The translations under genes were made by a program, and so were the position numbers. Positions 1 through 5,921 of a stretch of DNA of 17,596 nucleotides are shown piece after piece. The notes below the pieces were generated by a model. It was not told the DNA's origin. It saw nothing but the letters and a program-made list of their open reading frames with translations, and ran no database searches. Source of the DNA: Deltaproteobacteria bacterium (GTDB taxonomy: Bacteria; Desulfobacterota; Desulfobacteria; Desulfobacterales; ETH-SRB1); contig JAFCZU010000108.1 of the NCBI GenBank assembly GCA_019314185.1, forward strand, positions 1 through 17,596, written 5' to 3'. Every line of letters begins with the position of its first letter. The first letter of the stretch is position 1.

Positions 1-70
1 AGTTATGGAAATAAAAAATAAGATATCCTGTAAAATCCAGTTAATCCAGATAAAATAAACCAATAAACCA
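1..70. other. Non-coding leader with 8-bp tandem repeat
   Basis: AT-rich sequence with no coding frame. The unit ATAAACCA occurs twice in tandem at 55-70, directly before the ATG of the FemAB fragment. The text around 25-50 (CCTGT, ATCCAG, TTAATCCAG) resembles dispersed intergenic repeats, and a related piece (GACAGGATTAGCTGG) lies at 3730-3744. An in-frame TAA at 56-58 closes the downstream reading frame, so the missing N-terminal half of FemAB is not encoded here. Confidence 0.5.
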
Positions 71-523
71 ATGGACATCCCCAAGTCCGTTCTCGAAGAA
101 TTTCCAGACAAAGCAAAAATAGTAATAATTTACAAGGAAAATAAACCGATAGCCTGTAGTTTAATGGTTGGTTTTAAGCACATATTAGAGAATCCCTGGG
201 CTTCGGCTTTAAGAAAATATAGCAGACTTAGTCCAAATATGCTTCTTTACTGGGCAATGATTGAATATGCCTGTGATAATGGATACTCACTGTTCGACTT
301 CGGCCGTTCCTCCCCTGGCGAAGGAACCTACAAATTCAAAAAACAGTGGGGCGCCGAACCTGAGCCTCTGCACTGGCATTATATATCTATTAATGGCAAA
401 TCGGTTATCAATAGCGCATCGAAAAAATCCAAATTTACAAAAGCCATTCAGTACTGGCAAAAACTACCGGTGTCCGTTACCAAGATTATCGGGCCAATGA
501 TTAGAAAACATATAGGGTTATGA
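71..523 (+). pseudogene. C-terminal fragment of FemAB-like XrtA-associated protein
   Basis: The 150 residues match the C-terminal GNAT-fold half of the FemAB-related proteins that accompany exosortase A clusters. Visible family hallmarks are NPWASALRKYSRLSPNMLLYW-type sequence at residues 41-61, FDFGRSSPG at 75-83 and YKFKKQWGA at 87-95. Full members are, from memory, about 340-350 residues, so more than half is missing. An in-frame stop lies 13 bases before the ATG, and the upstream DNA looks like intergenic repeat rather than coding sequence. I therefore infer that the gene was cut by an insertion or rearrangement. There is no good ribosome binding site before the ATG. FemAB relatives transfer aminoacyl or similar groups to cell-wall or glycan acceptors; the substrate in XrtA clusters is unknown. 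It could instead be a functional single-domain protein, but I favour a remnant. GT2 begins 28 bases downstream. Confidence 0.7.
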
Positions 524-551
524 TTCATTGCTTGTTAGGTTTGGAGCGCTC

Positions 552-1355
552 ATGGACATATCGATCATTATTTTAACCTGGAACTCCGAGAAATATCTTA
601 GTAGATGTCTTGATACGCTTCTCTTTGATCTTTGCTCCGACCGTTTCTATTATGAAGTTTTCATTGTAGACAATGGATCCTCTGATAACACAATTTCAAT
701 AATTAAATCATTTGAGGTTCAATATCCTCATCATATTATTCCTATATACCTAAGCACCAACACCGGCACCACTTACTCCCGCAACCTTGCCTTAAAGCAA
801 GCTAAGGGAGATTATGTTATTATAATGGATTCTGATATCGAAATTTGCCAACAAGGAACAATCAGACGATTATTAGACACATTCTATGATAAGGAAATAG
901 GACTCGTTGTTCCTAAATTACTTTATTCCAATGGCTCTCTTCAGAAATCGACCGACGATTTTCCAACTTTGTTTACCAAAGTCTTTCGGTACCTCTTTCT
1001 CAGGTGGATCGAAAAAAGGGAGCAGAGCGCTACTCGGTCATCAGGTTTAACTGAAGTCGACTATGCGATTTCGGCGCTATGGGTATTGAAGAAGGAAGTG
1101 TTGAAAAATGTAGGGCTGCTGGACGAAAATATATTCTATGCTCCAGAGGATGTTGATTACTGCCTGCGTATCTGGTTGGCAGGTAACAAGATTGTATATA
1201 ATAACGAAGTCTCCGCCATTCACCATGCGCAGGAAATATCAAGAGGGTTGAAAATAGATCGAGCAGCAATAAATCATATCAAGGGGTTAGTCTATTATTT
1301 TAAGAAGCATAAATACGTTCTCAGTCGTCCGAGAATACACAAAAAGTGCAACTAA
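552..1355 (+). CDS. Family 2 glycosyltransferase
   Basis: A GT-A fold inverting glycosyltransferase of 267 residues that would add a sugar from a nucleotide-sugar donor to a growing lipid-linked glycan on the cytoplasmic face of the membrane. It shows the N-terminal strand ISIIILTWNSEKYL (3-16), the nucleotide-binding VDNGSSDNT (39-47), the metal-binding DSD (93-95) and the late acidic motif PEDVDYC (198-204) that usually carries the catalytic base. I chose ATG 552 over the in-frame TTG at 528 because GGAG at 543-546 is spaced 5 bases from it and the GT2 strand begins directly after the Met. The 3' end is 17 bases from the start of the next glycosyltransferase, which suggests cotranscription. 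It resembles rhamnosyltransferase-like GT2 proteins, but donor and acceptor cannot be read from the sequence. Confidence 0.85.
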   Translation: MDISIIILTWNSEKYLSRCLDTLLFDLCSDRFYYEVFIVDNGSSDNTISIIKSFEVQYPHHIIPIYLSTNTGTTYSRNLALKQAKGDYVIIMDSDIEICQQGTIRRLLDTFYDKEIGLVVPKLLYSNGSLQKSTDDFPTLFTKVFRYLFLRWIEKREQSATRSSGLTEVDYAISALWVLKKEVLKNVGLLDENIFYAPEDVDYCLRIWLAGNKIVYNNEVSAIHHAQEISRGLKIDRAAINHIKGLVYYFKKHKYVLSRPRIHKKCN

Positions 1356-1372
1356 CCCCCAAGAGCCAGAAA

Positions 1373-2605
1373 ATGAAAATTCTCCACATCCTGGACCATA
1401 GCCTCCCACTTCACGATGGCTACAGTTTTCGCAGCCAGAATATTTTTCATGCTCAACGCAAGAGGGGCTGGCTGCCCATAATTGTCACATCCCCAAAGCA
1501 CGAGGAAAGCTGGAAGGGGCCTTGGACAAAAGAAGAGCAAATCAATGGATTCCATTACTATCGAACAGGAGCAATCACGCACAACGGCATTCCATTTGAA
1601 GCAGAAGTTCGACTTATGAACGCTCTTGGGAGGCGCATTCAGGAAGTAGCCGAACGTGAAAAGCCAGACGTGTTGCATGCCCACTCACCAGTGCTCAACG
1701 CTCTTCCTGCTCTTTGGGTGGGACGTAAACTCGGAATCCCGGTAGTTTATGAAATCCGTGCCTTCTGGGAAGACGCTGGAGTCGATCAAGGCACTTACAC
1801 TCAGGACTCTTGCAAATACAAGCTGGTAAGATCTATCGAGACCTGGGTTTGCAAAAGAGCCGATCAAGTTGTAGTTATTTGCAATGGTCTAAAAAACGAT
1901 CTTGTAAAAAGGGGAATTTCTTCGCAAAAGATTACGCCTGTTTTTAACGGCATAAATCCGGATGATTTTAGACCTTGTGAGCCTGATACAGAATACCAAA
2001 AAGCATGGAACCTAGAAGGAAAAACAGTTATCGGTTTTATCGGGTCCTTTTATCGCTACGAGGGGCTTGATCTTCTCATCAACGCCTTCTCACGTCTGAT
2101 TTCCTCGCCTCCCAGCTCCCAAGCCTCCAAGCTTCCCGGCCTAATCCTGCTTCTAGTCGGTGGAGGCGAGGTCGAAGAAGAATTAAAGGCGCAAATAAAG
2201 AACTTAAATCTCGAAGACAAAGTTATCATGCCAGGCAGAATACCTCATAACCGCATCCCCGGAGTATACGCTTTAGTCGATATTCTGGCATATCCCCGTT
2301 ATTCCATACGTCTTACAGAATTAGTGACGCCACTAAAGCCGCTGGAGGCAATGGCTATGGGCAAAGCCCTGGTCGCAAGCGATGTTGGCGGACACAAAGA
2401 ACTGATCCAGCATAATAAAACTGGTCTTCTATTTTCTGCCGGCAATGAAATGGCACTGGCAGAAGCACTTAAGCGTATTTTAGACGATGATTCTTTGCGT
2501 AAAAATCTGGAATCCAAAGGCCCGGCCTGGGTACGCGAACATCACACATGGGAAAAAACAACCTCGATTTATGAAACCATATATGCTAATGCACATGGGA
2601 GATGA
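1373..2605 (+). CDS. GT4 glycosyltransferase, XrtA/PEP-CTERM-associated type
   Basis: A 410-residue GT-B retaining glycosyltransferase. The start MKILHILDHSLPLHDGYSFR and the YEIRAFWEDAGVDQGTY motif (about residues 126-142) are hallmarks of the GT4 family that sits in exosortase A gene clusters. The C-terminal Rossmann domain has FIGSFYRYEGLDLLI, LLLVGGG and the donor-binding PLKPLEAMAMGKALVASD. ATG 1373 is preferred to the in-frame GTG at 1346, because family members begin at MKILH. Oddly, residues 244-256 (SSPPSSQASKLPG) form a low-complexity insert just before the LLLVGGG strand, and its DNA resembles a dispersed intergenic repeat. A second gene of this family once lay downstream: its last codons survive at 3630-3722. 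It would act at the cytoplasmic membrane in repeat-unit assembly. Confidence 0.9.
   Translation: MKILHILDHSLPLHDGYSFRSQNIFHAQRKRGWLPIIVTSPKHEESWKGPWTKEEQINGFHYYRTGAITHNGIPFEAEVRLMNALGRRIQEVAEREKPDVLHAHSPVLNALPALWVGRKLGIPVVYEIRAFWEDAGVDQGTYTQDSCKYKLVRSIETWVCKRADQVVVICNGLKNDLVKRGISSQKITPVFNGINPDDFRPCEPDTEYQKAWNLEGKTVIGFIGSFYRYEGLDLLINAFSRLISSPPSSQASKLPGLILLLVGGGEVEEELKAQIKNLNLEDKVIMPGRIPHNRIPGVYALVDILAYPRYSIRLTELVTPLKPLEAMAMGKALVASDVGGHKELIQHNKTGLLFSAGNEMALAEALKRILDDDSLRKNLESKGPAWVREHHTWEKTTSIYETIYANAHGR
2107..2140. repeat. Dispersed repeat inside the GT4 coding sequence
   Basis: This pyrimidine/purine-patterned stretch (CCCAGCTCCCAAGCC, TCCAAGCTTCCCGGCCT) reads in frame through the GT4 gene as PPSSQASKLPGL. 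A similar sequence (CCCAGCCCCATAGCT, TCCAAGCTTTCTGACCT) lies in non-coding DNA at 11040-11072. I aligned the two by eye at roughly 80 percent. It falls in a loop between a helix and the LLLVGGG strand, where family members have, from memory, a shorter linker. Confidence 0.5.
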
Positions 2606-2630
2606 CTTTGCTGAACTGAAAGAAATTTAG
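2589..2630. other. Short conserved stretch upstream of a GxxExxY-derived repeat
   Basis: Overlapping the GT4 stop codon is a 13-codon open frame ending DDFAELKEI. A similar sequence at 10143-10172 reads MEDDFADLI and stops. Both lie shortly before a GxxExxY-derived repeat element (2673 and 10182). The matching DNA is GATGACTTTGC, then GA and CTGA. The two may be shared flank of a mobile element or the tail of a lost gene. I see no strong ribosome binding site and do not call a gene. Confidence 0.35.
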
Positions 2631-2672
2631 CCGCAGATTAACGCGGATAAAGATTAAAAACTTAAATACGTT

Positions 2673-2781
2673 AGCCACGAATGACACGAATGGACACAAA
2701 TAAAGAAAAAATACTTTATAAAGATTTGTTCGATAGAATTAATTTTTTCTTATTCGTGCAAATTCGTGTTCATTCGTGGCT
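2673..2781. repeat. 109-bp MITE-like remnant of a GxxExxY element
   Basis: The element begins AGCCACGAATGACACGAAT and ends ATTCGTGTTCATTCGTGGCT, forming imperfect terminal inverted repeats of about 32 bp. The left end still encodes the start of a GxxExxY protein (MTRMDTNKEKILYKDL from 2681), compare MTRMITNEEKILYKDL in the copy at 10190. After AAAGATTTGTTC the sequence jumps to what is the gene's 3' end in that copy (GAAAGATTTGTTCAATAG, then TTATTCGTG). The shared AAAGATTTGT suggests a microhomology deletion of nearly the whole gene, leaving only the ends. A hairpin of this size could also stop transcription after GT4. Confidence 0.7.
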
Positions 2782-2848
2782 GAAATAAATAATTAGCCAC
2801 AAACACACACAGACCTGTATAGACAAAACAATATCTGTCAAGAATGAA
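2763..2848. repeat. 86-bp direct repeat, copy 1
   Basis: It is identical to 3513-3598 except for two bases (2802 A versus 3552 G, 2820 T versus 3570 C), at a constant offset of 750. It starts in the right end of the MITE-like element (TTCGTGTTCATTCGTGG) and continues through GCCACAAACACACACAGACC to ATATCTGTCAAGAATGAA. The two copies bracket the DUF4258 and zinc-finger genes. Confidence 0.95.
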
Positions 2849-2892
2849 GACACTGTTAGTTTTCCTCATATAGTTTGGAGAGTCAACAAAAC

Positions 2893-3224
2893 ATGGACAT
2901 CCCGGGCTTTAAAATGATTGAAATGATTAAAGAACAGGTTAGAGAAGGAATTCATCGTTTTACAGTGCATGGGCTCGAACGATGTGTGGAACGTTGTATC
3001 TCGCCTAATGAAGTAAAGTGTGCTATATTATCAGGTGAAATCATAGAGAAATATCCAGAGGATAAATATGGTCCAAGTTGCCTTATCTGCGGAGTCAGTA
3101 AAGAAGGAAAATATTACATGTACAATGTTCTATTGACCCTGTTTGGATTATTACTGCATATGATCCAACTTTGAATCCGGATAAATGGGATAAGGATTTT
3201 AAGAGGAGGCAAAGAATATTATGA
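2893..3224 (+). pseudogene. DUF4258 protein (putative toxin-like partner), frameshifted
   Basis: The N-terminal part reads cleanly as a DUF4258 domain: HRFTVHGLERCVERCISPNEV, then GEIIEKYPEDKYGPSCLICG. At about residue 73 the frame is lost. As written it ends in an unrelated hydrophobic tail at 3174. In the other frame, from 3113, the family's C-terminus appears: LHVQCSIDPVWIITAYDP, then DKWDKDFKRRQRIL, ending in a TGA at 3222-3224. Restoring one A to the AAAA run at 3108-3111 rejoins the two as GKILHVQC. The repaired stop overlaps the ATG of the next gene (ATGA), typical of a two-gene operon. ATG 2893 is preferred to the in-frame TTG at 2875, with GGAG at 2877-2880 upstream. DUF4258 proteins often pair with small zinc-finger or HTH proteins and are suspected toxins; function is not proven. 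A homopolymer sequencing error is possible. Confidence 0.75.
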
Positions 3225-3451
3225 AATGCGCTGTTTGCCATCATGAAATGGTAAGTGAAAAAGGAGAAATTGATCTCAGGATTAATGGAAAACTATATCT
3301 TGCGAGAAATGTCTTTTATGAACAATGTCCTTCTTGTGGGGAAAAAATTTTTTCTCCGGAAACCACTGAAATTTTATTTGAAAAGATCAAGAATAAGGAA
3401 TTTGTTGAGCAGATGATTAATGTGCCGGTATTAGATGGAACTTACGGGTAA
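3221..3451 (+). CDS. YgiT/MqsA-type zinc-finger protein (putative antitoxin)
   Basis: A 76-residue protein with two CxxC pairs (C3-C6 and C36-C39, the latter as CPSCGEK), which form the zinc-binding domain seen at the N-terminus of MqsA/YgiT antitoxins. Full MqsA is about 130 residues and has a C-terminal helix-turn-helix; this protein lacks one, ending after a short helical region (TTEILFEKIKNKEFVEQM) and VPVLDGTYG. A strong AGAGGAGG (3202-3209) precedes the ATG. Its start overlaps the repaired stop of the DUF4258 frame, so the two were probably translated together. Such short zinc-finger proteins commonly accompany DUF4258 or MqsR-like proteins. The antitoxin role is inferred. If the partner really is frameshifted, this gene may be an orphan. 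Confidence 0.8.
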   Translation: MKCAVCHHEMVSEKGEIDLRINGKLYLARNVFYEQCPSCGEKIFSPETTEILFEKIKNKEFVEQMINVPVLDGTYG

Positions 3452-3471
3452 AAGCAAAAGATACTATTTAT

Positions 3472-3498
3472 TCTCCGTGTCCTCCGTGTTCTCCGTGG
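3472..3498. repeat. 9-bp tandem repeat, three units
   Basis: The units TCTCCGTGT, CCTCCGTGT and TCTCCGTGG follow one another without gaps, then TGAG. The arrangement matches the terminal arrays seen at 11107-11132 (units with CTTCGTG) and 7482-7513 (units with CACGAAA), with a different base in the core. It lies between the zinc-finger gene and the second 86-bp repeat and probably marks the right edge of the cassette. Confidence 0.7.
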
Positions 3499-3512
3499 TG
3501 AGACTGTTTTTC

Positions 3513-3598
3513 TTCGTGTTCATTCGTGGCTGAAATAAATAATTAGCCACAGACACACACAGACCTGTACAGACAAAACAATATCTGTCAAGAATGAA
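3513..3598. repeat. 86-bp direct repeat, copy 2
   Basis: It matches 2763-2848 at 84 of 86 positions. The right edge is sharp: after AAGAATGAA the two copies diverge completely, into the DUF4258 leader after copy 1 and the remnant GT4 tail after copy 2. Recombination between the copies would precisely remove the two-gene cassette. Confidence 0.95.
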
Positions 3599-3722
3599 AA
3601 CCCGACGCCGATACATTCACAGCATAGAAGAAAAAGGAATAACTTGGGTACGTGAACACCACACATGGGAAAAAACCACATCCGTATACCAGGAAATATA
3701 CGACAAAGCGCTTGGACATTAA
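3594..3722 (+). pseudogene. Surviving 3' end of a second WEDA-type GT4 gene
   Basis: A 42-codon open frame whose last 28 codons (from about 3636) read GITWVREHHTWEKTTSVYQE and on to DKALGH before TAA. The intact GT4 at 1373-2605 ends PAWVREHHTWEKTTSIYETI, then YANAHGR. The two DNA stretches differ at roughly a quarter to a third of positions, so this is the tail of a diverged paralogue and not a recent copy of the upstream gene's end. The rest of that gene, some 380 codons, is missing. The first codons (MKTRRRYIHSIEEK) come from the repeat junction and are probably not native. The asparagine-synthase gene starts 24 bases after the stop, consistent with an original GT4-asparagine-synthase operon. 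Confidence 0.8.
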
Positions 3723-3746
3723 AGACATTAGACAGGATTAGCTGGA

Positions 3747-5609
3747 ATGAAACCTCGAATCCCCAAAGGCGGCTTTTTTGCCGCAAACTATAGAAACCGG
3801 AAACTGGACGATCTGGAGCATCGGTTAAAGGAAAGCGGTGCTCAAACTCTAACTTTCCATGATGAAGGGCTTGTCCTTGGTGCGTGGAAAGAGTTTCCGG
3901 GCCAGGGGTTATGGTCAGGCAATAATGTCGCGGTGGCCTACGATCTTGATCTGACCAATGAAGCTGAACTTTTGAAGTCGGTCGACTTGGGACACAATGA
4001 GCGCCCTGATTCCGGGCAACTACTATGGACACTATATAGAAAATTCGGGCTCGATTTCCTGGACAGGTTGCGGGGAGCATTCGGTTTTGCACTTTGGGAC
4101 GGTGAAAAGGATGAACTTCTCGTTGCCACAGATCCGTATGGGATACGTCCTGTCGTGTATTGCAACAAAACAGCGCAATTTATAGCAGCATCGCGGATTC
4201 GCCATATCCTCCTTGTTCCCGATGTTTCGAGAGAAATTGATCCTGAAGCAATTTATCACTACCTGTTTTTTCAAGCGATTTGCAGTCCCGTCAGTATTTA
4301 CAAAGCGATCCGCAAGCTCGAACCCGGCAAAGGGTTGAGATTCACAAACAAAACATTAAAGCTCTTTACTCATTATGATATCCGATATCAACCCGATATT
4401 TTTCGTGACGAGTCATACTGGGTAAATGCTATTCCCTGCGAGGTAGAAAAGGCTGTAAAAGTTTATGAACCCTTATCTGCCTATGAAAAAACAGGCTGTT
4501 TTCTTTCCGGAGGAACAGATTCGAGTTCTGTAGTCGGCTATTACAGAAAGCTCACTAACAGGCCCCCAAAAACATTTTCGATCGGCTTTAATGAAACAAA
4601 ATACAATGAACTCGACTACGCCAATATAGCCGCCCGTCGTTTTGGCACAGAACAAAACGATTACTATGTGACACCCCAGGATGTTCTTGATCTGATTGAT
4701 GTGCTGCCACGCATCTACGATGAACCATTCGGAAACGCCTCGGTAGTTCCAGCCTATTACTGTGCCCGAATGGCCCGTGAGGCTGGAGTTGAAGTGCTGC
4801 TTGGCGGCGACGGGGGAGACGAGATTTTCGGGGGAAATGAGCGGTATGTTACGAATCTGGTGTTTGAAAAATACTTCTTGCTGCCCCGAATTGTGCGTGT
4901 TTCACTGTTGGAACCTCTTCTTGCAAAGCTTCCGTCAGTGGGACCTCTATACAAGGCAAACCGTTACATTCGCCGGGCCAACATTCCTAACCCCAAGCGC
5001 TTTTTTTCCTATAATCTGTTGGCCGAAACAGACCCGGCAGAGATTTTTCAACCCGAGTATCTTGCTAAACTTGACACCAATTGTTTTATTGATCTTGCCA
5101 GGTTGCATTATGATCATGCTGCTCCTGCACACGATACAGACAGGCTTCTTTATATCGACATGAAGTTTACCATTACAGATAACGATCTCCGAAAAGTCAC
5201 ACAGATGGTCGAAGCAGCAGGTGTGAGAGTCCGTTATCCCCTTCTGGACCGGGATCTGGTGGACTTCGCAGCGACTATCCCTCCAACTCTTAAAGTCAAG
5301 ACGGGCAAAAACCGCTACATATTCAAACAAGCTATGGAGGGATTTTTGCCGCAAGAAATCATCAGAAAGGCAAAACACGGCATGGGACTTCCCATCGCGC
5401 CGTGGTTCAAGACCGATTCCGGACTTTCAGAACTGCTTAATGACACGCTCTTCAGCGGAGTTCCAAGGATCACCGAATATGTTCGTCCGGAATTTATCAA
5501 TGAGATGAAATCAGCCTTTGAGATGGATAACACATCCTACTACGGAGACAATTTATGGGTATTATTGATATTGGAACTATGGATAGAAAGGGTTGAGGAG
5601 ACGGAATAA
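3747..5609 (+). CDS. Asparagine-synthase-like protein lacking the Cys nucleophile
   Basis: A 620-residue member of the asparagine synthase family: an N-terminal Ntn-type glutaminase-like domain (about 1-200), then an ATP-pyrophosphatase synthetase domain. The P-loop SGGTDSSS is at 254-261 and the acidic motif LGGDGGDEIFGG at 352-363; YPLLDRDLVDF and KHGMGLP follow. These indicate an intact AMP-forming amidation site. The N-terminus is MKPRIPKGGFFAANY. Class II glutaminases need Cys directly after Met, and there is none here, nor upstream, where an in-frame stop soon occurs. The protein should therefore not hydrolyse glutamine by the usual route. It might use free ammonia or an amine substrate, or behave like beta-lactam-synthetase relatives. 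It heads the ACP-ligase-decarboxylase block, so its substrate may be made or carried by those proteins. That link is inferred. Confidence 0.88.
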   Translation: MKPRIPKGGFFAANYRNRKLDDLEHRLKESGAQTLTFHDEGLVLGAWKEFPGQGLWSGNNVAVAYDLDLTNEAELLKSVDLGHNERPDSGQLLWTLYRKFGLDFLDRLRGAFGFALWDGEKDELLVATDPYGIRPVVYCNKTAQFIAASRIRHILLVPDVSREIDPEAIYHYLFFQAICSPVSIYKAIRKLEPGKGLRFTNKTLKLFTHYDIRYQPDIFRDESYWVNAIPCEVEKAVKVYEPLSAYEKTGCFLSGGTDSSSVVGYYRKLTNRPPKTFSIGFNETKYNELDYANIAARRFGTEQNDYYVTPQDVLDLIDVLPRIYDEPFGNASVVPAYYCARMAREAGVEVLLGGDGGDEIFGGNERYVTNLVFEKYFLLPRIVRVSLLEPLLAKLPSVGPLYKANRYIRRANIPNPKRFFSYNLLAETDPAEIFQPEYLAKLDTNCFIDLARLHYDHAAPAHDTDRLLYIDMKFTITDNDLRKVTQMVEAAGVRVRYPLLDRDLVDFAATIPPTLKVKTGKNRYIFKQAMEGFLPQEIIRKAKHGMGLPIAPWFKTDSGLSELLNDTLFSGVPRITEYVRPEFINEMKSAFEMDNTSYYGDNLWVLLILELWIERVEETE

Positions 5610-5651
5610 TCGTATTATGTTCTTGCATTTTGAATAGGAGAATAGGCCACC

Positions 5652-5918
5652 ATGTCCACTCATAAATCTATTGAAGTGTTTCTCATAGCGGATCCGGAGT
5701 TGGCCTCCGGACGGGACACAATTAACCACGAAGAACCGCTTATTGAAGGAGGTTTGATCGACTCGATGGGAATACTGAAGCTGATCGCATTTCTTGAGGA
5801 AGAATACAAGGTTACCTTTGAAGACGAAGATATCACAGCAGAAAATTTTGCTACAATCAATGCAATTGCTGCTCTTGTTCAAAAACATGATGGTTTGAAC
5901 AAATCAGCACGAGAATAA
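5652..5918 (+). CDS. Acyl carrier protein
   Basis: An 88-residue acidic, helical protein with the phosphopantetheine attachment motif DSMG at residues 37-40 (Ser38), followed by LKLIAFLEEEYKVTFEDEDI, the typical helix II and loop of acyl or peptidyl carrier proteins. It would carry an acyl or aminoacyl group as a thioester on a phosphopantetheine arm. The stop codon is three bases before the ATG of the acyl-CoA ligase, which suggests the ligase loads this carrier. AGGAG at 5636-5640 is the likely ribosome binding site, with a rather long spacer of 11 bases. It lies 42 bases after the asparagine-synthase-like gene. Carrier proteins of this kind are known from exosortase A clusters; the cargo is unknown. 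Confidence 0.9.
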   Translation: MSTHKSIEVFLIADPELASGRDTINHEEPLIEGGLIDSMGILKLIAFLEEEYKVTFEDEDITAENFATINAIAALVQKHDGLNKSARE

Positions 5919-5921
5919 ACT

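Noticed and set aside
69..84. ATGGACATCCC shared by the starts of the FemAB fragment (71) and the DUF4258 gene (2893)
   Set aside because: Only 11 bases agree and the flanks do not, so chance is a sufficient explanation.
528..551. TTG start giving GT2 eight extra residues
   Set aside because: ATG 552 has GGAG at a good distance, and the family's first strand begins there.
1346..1372. GTG start for the first GT4
   Set aside because: It overlaps the previous gene's end and adds nine residues before the conserved MKILHILDHSLPLH start.
3520..4092. A 190-codon open frame on the minus strand
   Set aside because: It runs through repeat DNA and the start of the asparagine-synthase-like gene, has no recognisable domain, and opposes a well-supported gene.
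4947..5378. A 143-codon minus-strand open frame
   Set aside because: It lies wholly inside the asparagine-synthase-like gene, is Cys-rich without a motif, and has no ribosome binding site.
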